From Candidatus Proruminimicrobium quisquiliarum (GTDB lineage: Bacteria; Elusimicrobiota; Endomicrobiia; Endomicrobiales; Endomicrobiaceae), in NCBI GenBank assembly GCA_018433245.1, contig JAHDRN010000014.1, positions 51,629 through 115,628 on the forward strand: DNA of 64,000 bases, in the 5' to 3' direction. Below are positions 9,328 through 18,771 of this stretch, piece by piece (positions within the stretch are counted from its first letter, which is position 1; every line of letters starts with the position of its first letter). The translations under genes and the position numbers were made by a program. The notes under the pieces are model-generated. The model was not told the DNA's origin. It did no database searches and worked only from the letters and a program-made list of their open reading frames with translations.

Positions 9328-10721
9328 TTCATTTCTATAACACGCATATTTTTCCATTTTCCGCCGTAATATCTTAAAACAAAAATTACGGTTATCGTAA
9401 CGCTGTATGAAAGCATTATGCTCCAGTAGAGATAAACGTTATGTATATTGAATACTGAATTTAAAAGATATAACGGAATTACGACTATTCCGAGCGCCGA
9501 CAAAATAAGAGTTTTCATTACAAAAGCCGTATCTCCGGCTCCTTTTATTCCAAATGAAAAAATAAAACAAACGGGATCGCAAAAAGCGTATATTATAAGA
9601 AATACCAGAAGATTATTTATTACGGGCTTCAATTCCGCTATGACAGTTCCTGCATAACCTTCCACAAAAAAATATACGAGATAATCCATGAAAAAAATGT
9701 ATATTAAAATAACAAGACAGCTTTGAATCAAAGCTATATGAAAGCCGGAATAAACGCTGCGCTCGGCAAGAAAAACATTGTTTCTGCCGAGATTCTGACC
9801 GACAAGAATCGCGGTCGTTATGCCAAGCCCTATAAGAGGCGTAAAAACAAGCATATTGATATTGATAAGAATGGTAGTGGCCGTAAGAGCAGTTATTCCT
9901 ATTTTTCCTATCATAAATATAAAAAAAGTCCATCCGAATATATCAAAGAAAAGCTGGACTCCGTTGGCAAATCCGTATTTTAAAAGCCTGTTCATAAATT
10001 CGAAATCAAGATCAAATATTTTTGTATTAAAAAGCATTGCATTATTTTTTCTAAGTATCAAAAATGTATATATAAACAGCATAATAAAAGATGAGATAAG
10101 CGTGGCAATGCCGGCTCCTTTTATGCCCATTGACGGAAATCCGAATTTTCCGAATATAAATATATAATCAAAAATCACGTTAAAAAATATTGCCGCAATA
10201 TTTACGAGCACTATCACTTTCGTTTTGCCCTGTCCGGCATAAAAACCTGCAAACGCCGTTGACGCTATTACCGGAAAAGCTCCGTAACATAAAAGCTGAA
10301 AATAAATTATTTCATACTTCATAATTTCAGGGTCATGTCCTATAAGAGCAAATATCGAACCTGAAAAAAAAGAAAGAATAAAAAGAATAAACGCTCCTAT
10401 AAAAGACATATAAACTGCCTGCCATACTGCCGGACCTATTTTTGAATAATCTTCTTTCCCGTAATACTGGGCAACAAAAACATCAACGTAGCTTATAGTT
10501 CCTATAAATAAACCCATTATCGTAAAATTTAAAAGGCCTGCCGGAAGCGAAGCCGCAAGCTCAACCTGAGAATGCCACGACAAAAACATTCTGTTTATAA
10601 ACTGCTGCACGGACGTCAGACCCGTAGATATAATAAGAGGAATCGCTATATTAAGAAATTCTCCGTATCCGGCGCGGCATTTGTATCTTTTGATAAGTTT
10701 TTTAATAATTTTTGAAAACAT
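9321..10721 (-). CDS. MATE-family multidrug/Na+ antiporter
   Basis: 466 aa with about 12 membrane segments in two similar halves. The N-terminal half has FLNIAIPLIISTGLTSVQQF and the G-x-x-SYVDVFVAQYYG region. The second half repeats a related pattern (LIGLGITTAILVGQNLG). These mark the MatE (DinF/NorM-like) exporter fold, which moves cationic compounds or other metabolites out using an ion gradient. The substrate cannot be told from sequence. It lies between a membrane ORF and a CRP/FNR regulator gene on the same strand. Confidence 0.85.
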   Translation of the reverse strand: MFSKIIKKLIKRYKCRAGYGEFLNIAIPLIISTGLTSVQQFINRMFLSWHSQVELAASLPAGLLNFTIMGLFIGTISYVDVFVAQYYGKEDYSKIGPAVWQAVYMSFIGAFILFILSFFSGSIFALIGHDPEIMKYEIIYFQLLCYGAFPVIASTAFAGFYAGQGKTKVIVLVNIAAIFFNVIFDYIFIFGKFGFPSMGIKGAGIATLISSFIMLFIYTFLILRKNNAMLFNTKIFDLDFEFMNRLLKYGFANGVQLFFDIFGWTFFIFMIGKIGITALTATTILININMLVFTPLIGLGITTAILVGQNLGRNNVFLAERSVYSGFHIALIQSCLVILIYIFFMDYLVYFFVEGYAGTVIAELKPVINNLLVFLIIYAFCDPVCFIFSFGIKGAGDTAFVMKTLILSALGIVVIPLYLLNSVFNIHNVYLYWSIMLSYSVTITVIFVLRYYGGKWKNMRVIEMNQ

Positions 10722-10786
10722 GGCAGATATTAAAGCAAAATAATTAAATAGTATAAAGTTTTTTATAACGGAGATTTTTGTTTCTG

Positions 10787-11458
10787 TTATTTTTTGTCAG
10801 ACAGCAGTGTAAACTTATTTTTATGAAATTCCAGTATTTTCTCGTCTTTAAGTTTTGACAGTTCGTTTGACATTGCGCTTCTGTCTACGCACAAATAATC
10901 TGCAAGCTCCTGTCTGTCAAAAGGAATTTCAAAAGAATCATTTTTTGCCTGTTCGGCCTGTTCCGACAAAAAGGAAAGAATTTTTTCGCGCGTGTTTCTT
11001 TTTACAAGATGTTCCATTTTACGCAAAAGTTTCAAATTATTATTTGCAAGAATTTTTACCATATTGTCTATAAGATAAGAATGAAACTTACAGCTGCTTG
11101 AACAGACCGTTATAATTTTTTTGTAATTTACAAAAAGGATCTTTGTATTTTCACATGCTACAACGCTTATAGGCAGCTTTGAAGTCTCGGAGCAGGAAAA
11201 AGCCTCTCCGAATACTTTTCCGCTTTCGGCTTTTGATATTATGGAACGGTTTCCCCAGTAATCCTCTTTTATTATGTTTACGCTTCCCGATAAAACTATT
11301 CCGACCTCGGTAATTTTATCTTCTATATCCCAAATATAATCGTCTTTTTTATAAGAAAACTCTCTTGCCGAAAGACATGACAGTATGGCAGACAACTCAT
11401 TATCTTTGATTCTGTTAAAAAGCGGAACTTTTTTTAATATTTCAATGTATTCTTTCAT
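10787..11458 (-). CDS. hcpR: CRP/FNR-family regulator, probable HcpR
   Basis: 223 aa from ATG 11458; the frame is open 26 codons further but the homologous region starts at MKEYIEILKKVPLFNRI. An N-terminal cyclic-nucleotide-binding-like beta-roll (VGIVLSGSVNIIKEDY, GKVFGEAF) is followed by a C-terminal winged helix (RQELADYLCVDRSAMSNELSKL). No N-terminal Cys cluster like that of FNR is seen. It is divergent from frdX-hcp and 19 bp from the dyad at 11478-11493. HcpR proteins are known to control frdX and hcp in many anaerobes, so it most likely activates this operon under nitrosative stress and may control itself. Confidence 0.8.
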   Translation of the reverse strand: MKEYIEILKKVPLFNRIKDNELSAILSCLSAREFSYKKDDYIWDIEDKITEVGIVLSGSVNIIKEDYWGNRSIISKAESGKVFGEAFSCSETSKLPISVVACENTKILFVNYKKIITVCSSSCKFHSYLIDNMVKILANNNLKLLRKMEHLVKRNTREKILSFLSEQAEQAKNDSFEIPFDRQELADYLCVDRSAMSNELSKLKDEKILEFHKNKFTLLSDKK

Positions 11459-11477
11459 AAATTTAGAATTTTTATTT

Positions 11478-11520
11478 TGTTGTAAAAACAACATACTTGC
11501 AAAAGTGATTTTATTATAAT
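11478..11520 (+). promoter_or_regulatory. CRP/FNR-type operator and -10 element of frdX-hcp
   Basis: The dyad TGTTGT-AAAA-ACAACA (11478-11493) can be read as TGTTG-N6-CAACA, the spacing of CRP-type sites. A perfect -10, TATAAT, is at 11515-11520, placing +1 near 11527. The dyad centre (11485.5) is then at -41.5, the standard class II activator position. There is no good -35 at the right spacing, as expected of an activator-dependent promoter. The leader is about 60 nt and ends with AGGAGG before the ATG at 11587. Confidence 0.7.
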
Positions 11521-11586
11521 TATTACGCAAAAGCAAGAAAGCGGATGTAAAACGGATTAGATATATTGTAATATAGGAGGTATAAA

Positions 11587-12270
11587 ATGATAAGAAAAAT
11601 CATTAAAATTGATCAGTCCAAATGTAACGGCTGCGGATTATGCGTCCAAGCCTGCCATGAAGGCGCAATAGGAATGGTTGACGGAAAAGCGCAGTTAATG
11701 CGCGATGATTACTGCGACGGATTGGGAGACTGCCTGCCGGCATGCCCGACGGGAGCAATATCTTTTGTTGAGCGCGAGGCTGCAGCTTATAACGAAGAAG
11801 CCGTCATAAAAAACAAATCGGAAAAACAAAAAAAAGAAAAACAGCCTTGCGGCTGTTCCGGAAGCGCTCCGATTTTTAAAAAATCAAAAGACAATGAAAA
11901 AGATTTCTACCAGTGGCCCGTGCAAATTAAACTTGTTCCGGTTTCAGCTCCGTTTTTTAACGGAACGGACCTTGTAGTCGCAGCTGACTGCGCGGCTTTT
12001 ACCTACGCTCAATTTCACGAACAATTCAGAAAAAACAAAGCGGTAGTAATAGGATGTCCGAAGCTGGATGACGGAGACTATACAGACAAACTTACGGATA
12101 TTTTAGCCAACAATAACGTTAAAAGTCTTACTATAGTCCGTATGGAAGTTCCCTGTTGCGGAGGAATAGAACATGCTGCAAAAACAGCTCTAAAAGACAG
12201 CGGAAAATTTATTCCCTGGCAGGTTGTTACAATTTCAACAGACGGAAAAATATTAAACGGAGGATTTTAA
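11587..12270 (+). CDS. frdX: Ferredoxin-type protein FrdX, partner of Hcp
   Basis: 227 aa. Two ferredoxin-like motifs at the N-terminus: CNGCGLCVQAC (residues about 13-23) and a looser second set, CDGLGDCLPACP. These suggest two [4Fe-4S] clusters. The C-terminal half has further Cys motifs (GCPKLDD, VPCCGGIEHAAK). It lies 1 bp before hcp behind a strong AGGAGG site. Paired FrdX proteins are thought to donate electrons to Hcp; the direct role here is inferred from gene order and the shared regulator. Confidence 0.85.
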   Translation: MIRKIIKIDQSKCNGCGLCVQACHEGAIGMVDGKAQLMRDDYCDGLGDCLPACPTGAISFVEREAAAYNEEAVIKNKSEKQKKEKQPCGCSGSAPIFKKSKDNEKDFYQWPVQIKLVPVSAPFFNGTDLVVAADCAAFTYAQFHEQFRKNKAVVIGCPKLDDGDYTDKLTDILANNNVKSLTIVRMEVPCCGGIEHAAKTALKDSGKFIPWQVVTISTDGKILNGGF

Positions 12271-12271
12271 A

Positions 12272-13867
12272 ATGAATCAGATGTTTTGTTTTCAGTGTGA
12301 ACAAACAGCAGGATCCGTAGGATGTAAAGGACAGGCCGGCGTATGCGGGAAACCGGCAAACGTAGCAAATATTCAGGATGAACTTACGCAGGCTTTAGTA
12401 GAGCTTGCCGTAGCGGCTGAAGGAAAAAAACCGGGCAAATCCGCCGATAAAGTTATGATTTCAGGTCTTTTTACTACGATTACAAATGTAAACTTTAACG
12501 AAGAAAGCTTAAAAAAACTTATTGCAGAAGCAAAATTTGAAAAAGAAAAACTTTCTTTAGGCTGTTCGGCATGCGGATGCGGATGTCCGAGCGATATGAA
12601 TTTTGATATCAAAAAAGAAGTATGGGATAACCCGAACGAAGATATCCGTTCTCTTAAGTCTCTTATTCTTTTCGGACTTAAAGGCGTAGGCGCTTATGCT
12701 TATCATGCGATGGTGCTCGGATATACCGATGACGAAATAAACTCTTATTTTTATAAAGCGCTTTCCGCATTGGCAAATTATGAAACCGGCGATGAACTGC
12801 TTCCCGTAGTTTTTGAAGTCGGAAAAATCAATTTAAAATGTATGGAGCTTTTGGATAAAGCCAATACGGCAACATACGGAACACCCGTGCCGACAACTGT
12901 TCCTCTTACGATAGAAAAAGGCCCTTTCATTGTAGTTACGGGCCACGATTTAAAAGATCTTCATATTCTTTTGGAACAGACAAAAGGAAAAGGAATAAAT
13001 ATTTATACACACGGAGAAATGCTTCCTGCGCACGCTTATCCGAAATTAAAAGCTTATTCGCATCTTAAAGGCAATTTCGGAACAGCATGGCAGAACCAGA
13101 AAAAAGAATTTGACAATATTCCGGGCGCGGTTCTTTTTACAACAAACTGCTTGATGCCTCCTAAAGAAACTTATTCAGACAGAGTTTTTACGACTGAAGT
13201 TGTTTCATATCCGGGGACTTCCCACATAGGTGAAAATAAAGATTTTACGCCTGTCATAAAAAAAGCGCTTGAACTGGGCGGATATAAAGAAGATACCGTT
13301 ATGACCGGCGTCAACGGCGGCAAAGAAGTTACTACAGGTTTCGGACACGGCACAGTTCTTTCAGTTGCCGGCAAAATAATAGACGCGGTAAAAGCCGGAG
13401 AGGTAAAACATTTCTTTTTGGTCGGCGGATGCGACGGAGCAAAACCGGGAAGAAATTATTACACGGAATTTGTAAAACAGACTCCGAAAGATACACTTAT
13501 ACTTACGCTTGCCTGCGGAAAATACAGATTTAACGACCTTGATCTGGGCAAAATAGGTGATTTTCCGAGAATACTTGATATGGGTCAGTGTAACGATGCC
13601 TACAGCGCAATTAAAGTCGCAGTAGCTTTGGCGGAAGCTTTTAAATGTTCCGTAAACGAACTGCCTTTATCTCTTGTATTATCATGGTATGAACAAAAAG
13701 CTGTATGTATTCTTCTTACACTTTTGCATCTTGGCATAAAAAATATTTATCTGGGACCTACTCTTCCTGCTTTTGTTTCGCCGAACGTTCTGAAAGTTCT
13801 TGTTGAAAAATTCAACATAACTCCGATAAGCACTCCGGAACAGGATCTTAAAAAGATACTCGGATAA
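12272..13867 (+). CDS. hcp: Hybrid cluster protein (NO/hydroxylamine reductase)
   Basis: 531 aa. Hcp reduces nitric oxide to N2O in vivo and hydroxylamine to ammonia in vitro, protecting anaerobes from reactive nitrogen species. The N-terminal FCFQCEQT opens the cubane motif with C6-x2-C9-x8-C18-x6-C25. Hybrid-cluster ligand regions are visible: GHDLKDL, THGEMLPAH, TNCLMPP and the C-terminal LSWYEQKAVCILL. It forms an operon with frdX under the CRP/FNR site upstream. A strong terminator follows the stop codon. Confidence 0.97.
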   Translation: MNQMFCFQCEQTAGSVGCKGQAGVCGKPANVANIQDELTQALVELAVAAEGKKPGKSADKVMISGLFTTITNVNFNEESLKKLIAEAKFEKEKLSLGCSACGCGCPSDMNFDIKKEVWDNPNEDIRSLKSLILFGLKGVGAYAYHAMVLGYTDDEINSYFYKALSALANYETGDELLPVVFEVGKINLKCMELLDKANTATYGTPVPTTVPLTIEKGPFIVVTGHDLKDLHILLEQTKGKGINIYTHGEMLPAHAYPKLKAYSHLKGNFGTAWQNQKKEFDNIPGAVLFTTNCLMPPKETYSDRVFTTEVVSYPGTSHIGENKDFTPVIKKALELGGYKEDTVMTGVNGGKEVTTGFGHGTVLSVAGKIIDAVKAGEVKHFFLVGGCDGAKPGRNYYTEFVKQTPKDTLILTLACGKYRFNDLDLGKIGDFPRILDMGQCNDAYSAIKVAVALAEAFKCSVNELPLSLVLSWYEQKAVCILLTLLHLGIKNIYLGPTLPAFVSPNVLKVLVEKFNITPISTPEQDLKKILG

Positions 13868-13883
13868 TTTTTTAGTAATACAA

Positions 13884-13918
13884 AAGACTGCCGTTTCAAA
13901 GACGGCAGTCTTTTTTTT
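13884..13918 (+). terminator. Intrinsic terminator of frdX-hcp
   Basis: An 11-bp perfect stem, AAGACTGCCGT (13884-13894) with ACGGCAGTCTT (13902-13912), and a T-run to 13918. It starts 16 bp after the hcp stop. Confidence 0.92.
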
Positions 13919-13959
13919 GCGCTAAAAACCGCCTTTCAAAATAATGTATAATCTAGCGG

Positions 13960-16900
13960 ATGGAAAAAATTTACGTTTCCGGAATCAATTCCGCATCAAA
14001 AGCCCATTTTTTGGCTGCATATTTCGCCGATAATAATTTAAATTTCCTGCTTGCCGTTACAAACGATGACGATTTGGATAATTTGACGCAGGACGTCCGT
14101 ACTTTTCTTGACGGCAAAAACATACAGGTTCTGTCTTTTGAAAAAGATAACGAACAGGAAAGAATAATTACTCTTTCAAAAATTTCAAACGGCAAAAAAA
14201 CGATCGTAATAGCAGATCCCGAATCTCTTGACCAAAAAGTTTTATCGATGAAAGCGTTAAGAAATGATTCTCTTCTTTTAAAAACGGGAAATTCTTTAGA
14301 CCATAACGCATTAAACTCTTCTCTTTCAAAAGGCGGTTATTCCAGAGTAGGGTTTGTGGAAGAAAAGGGACAGTTCTCCGTAAGAGGCGAAATAGTAGAT
14401 ATATGGCCGTGTGATTCGGAGCTTCCGGTAAGAATATCTTTTGATTTTGACGCGATAGAAACGATCAAAACTTTTGATTATATATCACAGCGGTCCGACA
14501 CATATCTTAACGAAATAAATATTATTCCGCGCGTAAGCGGAAAAGAAGCTTCAGTCATAGCCGAAGAAATCCCGCGCGGAGCCCATGTCTACTTTGACGG
14601 AGAGCCTCACAAAGATTATGAAAAGTTTAATCTTATAATAAATTCACCTCTTGCTAAAAACGCCGTTCATTACGATTATGCCGGTTTTCAGGGTTTTCAG
14701 GGCGATATAAAATATTTTCTCGATCTTCTCAAAATGCTCAAAAGCCAAAACGTGGATATAAAAATATACTGTTCCAATACGGCCGAGAAAGAAAGAATAA
14801 TAAATATATTTTACGATAACGGCTGGCAGTACGAGGATATGCCCGCAATGGTTCTTTTGCCTTTATGGCAGGGCTTTTATCTAAAAAATAAACTTGCAGT
14901 TCTTTCAACAAAAGAGTTTTTATATAAAAGAAAACAGATAAATTTTCCTAAATTTAAAAGCGGAAAAAGACTTGAAGGTATCTGGGAAATATCCGCCGGC
15001 GATTACGTTGTCCATGAAAAATACGGAATCGGAAAATATAAAGGTCTTTCAAAAATAACCGTTGACGATAAAACATCCGAATATCTGTGCATAGAATACA
15101 GGCACCAAGACAAATTATACGTTCCTCCCGACGATTTTAAAGTAGTAAAAAAATATGTCGGAGTGGAAGGGGTAAAACCTAAACTCTATTCAATGGATAC
15201 TTTCGCCTGGGAAAACGTAAAACAAAGAGCCCGCGAAAACGCTTCTGAATTTGCAAAAGAACTTCTTGAACTTTACGCCAAACGCGCAAAAACGCAGAGA
15301 ACTCCGTTTAAGAGTTCCGTCTGGGAAAAAGATCTTGCAGATTCTTTCGTTTATGATGAAACCGACGACCAGCTTAAAGCAATTGAAGATATAAATAACG
15401 ATTTTGCAAAACCGTATCCTATGGAAAGGCTCGTTTGCGGAGACGTTGGATTTGGCAAAACGGAAGTGGCGATAAGAGCATGCTTTAAAATAGTATGCCA
15501 GTCAAAACAAGTCGCAGTGCTTGTTCCGACTACGGTTCTTGCCGAACAGCATTACAATACTTTTATGGCAAGACTGTCGGCATTTCCGTCAAAAATAGCG
15601 ATGCTCAGCAGATTTCAGACTGCAAAACAGCAGAAAGAAATCATAAAAGAAATCAAAAACGGAACAGTCGACGTTGTGATAGGAACTCACAGGCTTCTTC
15701 AGAAAGACGTTGAATTTAAAAAACTCGGACTTCTTATAATAGACGAAGAACACAGATTCGGAGTAAAACAGAAAGAAAAAATAAAAATGTTCAAAAAAGA
15801 CATAGATATTCTTATGCTGTCTGCTACACCTATCCCGAGAACTTTGTCGGGCGCTTTATACGGACTGAGAGATTTATCGCTTATAGAAACACAGCCTGTC
15901 GGAAGACAGCCGATCCAGACTACTCTTTCACTTTACGATACAAAACTTATTAAACATGTGATTGAAGCGGAACTTTCAAGAGGCGGACAGGTTTTTTATG
16001 TTTATAACAGAGTGGAAACGATTCTCACAAAAGCGGCTGAACTTTCCAAAATTGTAAAAGACGCAAGGCTTGCCGTAATACACGGACAGATGAAATCAAC
16101 TGAAATAGAAAAAGTCATGTGGAAATTTTTAAATAAAGAAATCGACGTACTTCTTGCCACAACTATAATAGAATCCGGCATAGATATCCCGAGCGTAAAT
16201 ACGATGATAATTGAAGATGCCGAAAATTTCGGACTGTCCCAGCTTCATCAGCTAAGAGGCCGTATCGGCAGAGACAAACAGAAAGCATACTGCTATCTTC
16301 TTTATAAAGATTTAAATCTCAGCGACGAGGCCGTTAAAAGGCTTGAAGCAATGAAAGAATTCAGCGATTTAGGCTCCGGATATAAACTTGCTCTGAAAGA
16401 TTTGGAAATCAGGGGAGCAGGCAGTATTTTAAGTTCAAAACAGCACGGGTTTGTAAGAGACGTAGGATTTGATATGTTCAGCAAACTTCTTGAAGAAGAA
16501 AGCAAAAAAATAAAAAATACAAATTCAGACGCGCAGGAACAAACAAAACAGATTTCAACGGAAATAGATTTAAATATAGAAGCGTTTATACCGGACACTT
16601 ATATTGAAGATGAAGATATAAGAATACTTTTCTACAGAAAAATATCAGATATAACTGATTTTACCGAAATAGAACCGCTGATTAACGAACTGACCGACAG
16701 ATTCGGCAAACTTCCTGATCCCGTAAAAAATTTATTTGAAGTATGCAGATTAAGAATATCGGCAACGGCTTTAAAAATAGAACGCCTTTCCGAAGATAAA
16801 ATATTTATTTACGTTTATTTCCCGGACAGCGGCGACTTAAAAAATATTGATATAGCATCTTTTGCCCGCGATTACCACAACGAAGCCGAATTTATGAGAG

Positions 16901-16998
16901 GGAAAGTAAACGGATTTAAGTTAAGAAAAAAACAAACTGCCGACAAGTGGAGTTTTATAAATTCTTTCCTTCAAAATTTCAAAAAGTATTTTAAATAA
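13960..16998 (+). CDS. mfd: Transcription-repair coupling factor
   Basis: 1012 aa, a little shorter than E. coli Mfd (about 1150). Mfd removes RNA polymerase stalled at DNA lesions and recruits UvrA. Order: UvrB-like N-terminal region (to about 330, GEIVDIWP), RNA-polymerase interaction domain (GDYVVHEKYGIGKYKG), helicase lobes with Walker A GDVGFGKTEVA, DEEHRFG and SATPIPRTL, RecG-like TRG region (LRGRIGRDKQKAYCYL) and the C-terminal domain. A TATAAT at 13947-13952 would place +1 at about 13959, one base before the ATG, so the mRNA may be nearly leaderless. Confidence 0.96.
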   Translation: MEKIYVSGINSASKAHFLAAYFADNNLNFLLAVTNDDDLDNLTQDVRTFLDGKNIQVLSFEKDNEQERIITLSKISNGKKTIVIADPESLDQKVLSMKALRNDSLLLKTGNSLDHNALNSSLSKGGYSRVGFVEEKGQFSVRGEIVDIWPCDSELPVRISFDFDAIETIKTFDYISQRSDTYLNEINIIPRVSGKEASVIAEEIPRGAHVYFDGEPHKDYEKFNLIINSPLAKNAVHYDYAGFQGFQGDIKYFLDLLKMLKSQNVDIKIYCSNTAEKERIINIFYDNGWQYEDMPAMVLLPLWQGFYLKNKLAVLSTKEFLYKRKQINFPKFKSGKRLEGIWEISAGDYVVHEKYGIGKYKGLSKITVDDKTSEYLCIEYRHQDKLYVPPDDFKVVKKYVGVEGVKPKLYSMDTFAWENVKQRARENASEFAKELLELYAKRAKTQRTPFKSSVWEKDLADSFVYDETDDQLKAIEDINNDFAKPYPMERLVCGDVGFGKTEVAIRACFKIVCQSKQVAVLVPTTVLAEQHYNTFMARLSAFPSKIAMLSRFQTAKQQKEIIKEIKNGTVDVVIGTHRLLQKDVEFKKLGLLIIDEEHRFGVKQKEKIKMFKKDIDILMLSATPIPRTLSGALYGLRDLSLIETQPVGRQPIQTTLSLYDTKLIKHVIEAELSRGGQVFYVYNRVETILTKAAELSKIVKDARLAVIHGQMKSTEIEKVMWKFLNKEIDVLLATTIIESGIDIPSVNTMIIEDAENFGLSQLHQLRGRIGRDKQKAYCYLLYKDLNLSDEAVKRLEAMKEFSDLGSGYKLALKDLEIRGAGSILSSKQHGFVRDVGFDMFSKLLEEESKKIKNTNSDAQEQTKQISTEIDLNIEAFIPDTYIEDEDIRILFYRKISDITDFTEIEPLINELTDRFGKLPDPVKNLFEVCRLRISATALKIERLSEDKIFIYVYFPDSGDLKNIDIASFARDYHNEAEFMRGKVNGFKLRKKQTADKWSFINSFLQNFKKYFK

Positions 16999-17016
16999 CT
17001 TTTTTATTAAAAACAT

Positions 17017-17847
17017 TTAATCAAAATAATAAGCAGATTTTACGAGTTTTTTAAATACTCTTTTTTGAAAATTTAATTTTTCTCTTAATTTTTTATCTCT
17101 TGGATTAATCTTAAGTATTGTTTCTAGATATTGTATAAACATTTGAGTAGTAATTATTTTTAATCTTGTAGTAATATTATGCATCCCAATCGCATAATAT
17201 TCCCAATAACGATTAATAAACTTATTTTCTGTATAAGGAATTTCTTTTAACTTGTCAAAATTAGCACCATATTTCTCGAGCAATAGTTTTATTTTTTCAA
17301 AATTTTCTTCAGTAAAATAACCTAAAGCTTCATTTAGCATATCAGTTCTATTATCCATAATTTCATTGAGTTCTTTAAATAATTCATAATAATCTTGTTT
17401 TGAATTAATTTCCATTTTATATCCAGAAGAGGATTTATCCTCTTTAGATATTTGTTCTGATTTATACCAAAATAAATCCATTTCTTTTTTTAATAAATTT
17501 AAATTTTTATCCGATAACTTGTATTTGATGCCAAATTGCCTCATTTTATTTTCATGTCTTTTTTTTATATTAATCAATTTCGAAGCTGGATATTTAACGA
17601 CATTATGTGTTATTTTATGATGAGTTGGGCAGAATAAAATTAAATTAGATATATCTCTTCTATCTTCATCCGTTTGTTTTGAATTGTACCTGCCTCCCTT
17701 GTTTGCGTCATATATATGACAAATTTCACCTATTACTTGATTTTCATCTGTTATTAATACCTGTTCACAATCAGGAAATGCACATATATTCCCTGATTTT
17801 GCAAACAAAGCTTTAATAGTTTTATCCAAAATTTTTAATCTAGGCAT
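17017..17847 (-). CDS. HNH endonuclease-domain protein, accessory
   Basis: 276 aa from ATG 17847 (MPRLKILDKTIKALF); a longer frame runs into repeat B. The N-terminal 110 residues form an HNH zinc-finger nuclease: CAFPDCEQ, then GEICHIYDA, DISNLILFCPTHHKITH. The rest is a helical region without a known motif. It faces mfd tail to tail and is followed upstream by repeat B and rlmB. It looks more AT-rich than its neighbours and uses more AAA/TTA-type codons, suggesting recent arrival. It could be a defence nuclease or a remnant of a mobile element; the target is unknown. Confidence 0.75.
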   Translation of the reverse strand: MPRLKILDKTIKALFAKSGNICAFPDCEQVLITDENQVIGEICHIYDANKGGRYNSKQTDEDRRDISNLILFCPTHHKITHNVVKYPASKLINIKKRHENKMRQFGIKYKLSDKNLNLLKKEMDLFWYKSEQISKEDKSSSGYKMEINSKQDYYELFKELNEIMDNRTDMLNEALGYFTEENFEKIKLLLEKYGANFDKLKEIPYTENKFINRYWEYYAIGMHNITTRLKIITTQMFIQYLETILKINPRDKKLREKLNFQKRVFKKLVKSAYYFD

Positions 17848-17867
17848 TTTTAATTCAATTAAGACTA

Positions 17868-17980
17868 GCAAGATTTTGAGCGAAGTGAAGTAATTTTAAA
17901 GTGAAGTTTACATTAGGCGTAAGCGGTAAATGAGCTTTAAAATTACAAAACTGCAGCCAAAATATTGCGGTCGTTATATA
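17868..17980 (+). repeat. Nested-hairpin intergenic repeat, copy B
   Basis: The outer stem CAAGATTTT (17869-17877) pairs with AAAATATTG (17959-17967) with one mismatch. The inner stem TAATTTTAAAG (17891-17901) pairs perfectly with CTTTAAAATTA (17935-17945). The arm sequence differs from copies A and C while pairing is kept. The shared parts GAGCGAAGTGAAG, TTTACATTA, AAGCGGTAAATGA and CTGCAGCC are present. Its terminal CGTTATATA contains the rlmB stop codon (17974-17976). This is the most divergent copy. Confidence 0.7.
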
Positions 17981-18699
17981 TTTTGCTTTCTAAAGATTTC
18001 GTAAAGTATAACCGCACTCGCGCACGACACATTCATCGACGAAATTGAATTTTTTTGCGGTATCGTGATTATCACGTCGCATTTTTCTTTGATTTTCTGG
18101 TGAATTCCAAACCCTTCGCTTCCTACAACTAAAACGGCCGGGAAAGGAATATCGGTTTCGTGGATACTCTTGTTTCCGTTTTCTGCGCCTATAATCCAGA
18201 AACCTTTTTCTTTAAGTTCCAGTATAGCCTGCGAGGAATTTGTTACTCTTGCTATTTTGATATGCTCTATTGCACCGGCAGAAGTTCTTGAAACGGTATC
18301 GTTAACCGTAGCCGAACGCCATTTCGGAACTATAACTCCGTCCACTCCGAAAGCAACAGCATTTCTTATGATAGCTCCTAAATTATGAGGATCTTCTATT
18401 GAATCAAGAAGAAGCAATAATGCATTTTTTTTATCTTTTAGGCTTTTTATCAAATCTGAAAGTTCAACGTAATCGGTAGTTGAAACTTCCGCAACAACTC
18501 CCTGAGTATTAGTATCTTCAAATTTATCAAGTTTTTCAGGCGGCACGTTGTTTATCGGTATTCCGTTTTGTCTTGCAAGTTTTATAATTTCGCCTACGTT
18601 TGATCCATGCGCAGTTTTTGAAATAAATATTTTATTTATCGTTCTGTTACCCGACTTTATCGCTTCAAGCACCGCATTTCTTCCGAATATTTTATCCAT
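17974..18699 (-). CDS. rlmB: 23S rRNA (guanosine-2'-O-)-methyltransferase, TrmH/RlmB family
   Basis: 241 aa SPOUT methyltransferase that probably 2'-O-methylates a 23S rRNA guanosine. N-terminal RNA-binding domain (IFGRNAVLEAIKSG), then the knotted SAM domain with LDSIEDPHNLGAIIRNA, VVGSEGFGI and IPQKNSISSMNVSCASAVILYE. These blocks are typical of RlmB. It is bounded by repeat copies B (touching its stop) and C (upstream). No partner gene adjoins it. Confidence 0.92.
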   Translation of the reverse strand: MDKIFGRNAVLEAIKSGNRTINKIFISKTAHGSNVGEIIKLARQNGIPINNVPPEKLDKFEDTNTQGVVAEVSTTDYVELSDLIKSLKDKKNALLLLLDSIEDPHNLGAIIRNAVAFGVDGVIVPKWRSATVNDTVSRTSAGAIEHIKIARVTNSSQAILELKEKGFWIIGAENGNKSIHETDIPFPAVLVVGSEGFGIHQKIKEKCDVIITIPQKNSISSMNVSCASAVILYEIFRKQNI

Positions 18700-18771
18700 A
18701 AATTCCTTTGTTTCTTTTTTTGTTTTATTTTTATCGTTTTTGTTTTTTGGAGCATTAGAACTGCTCCGCCT

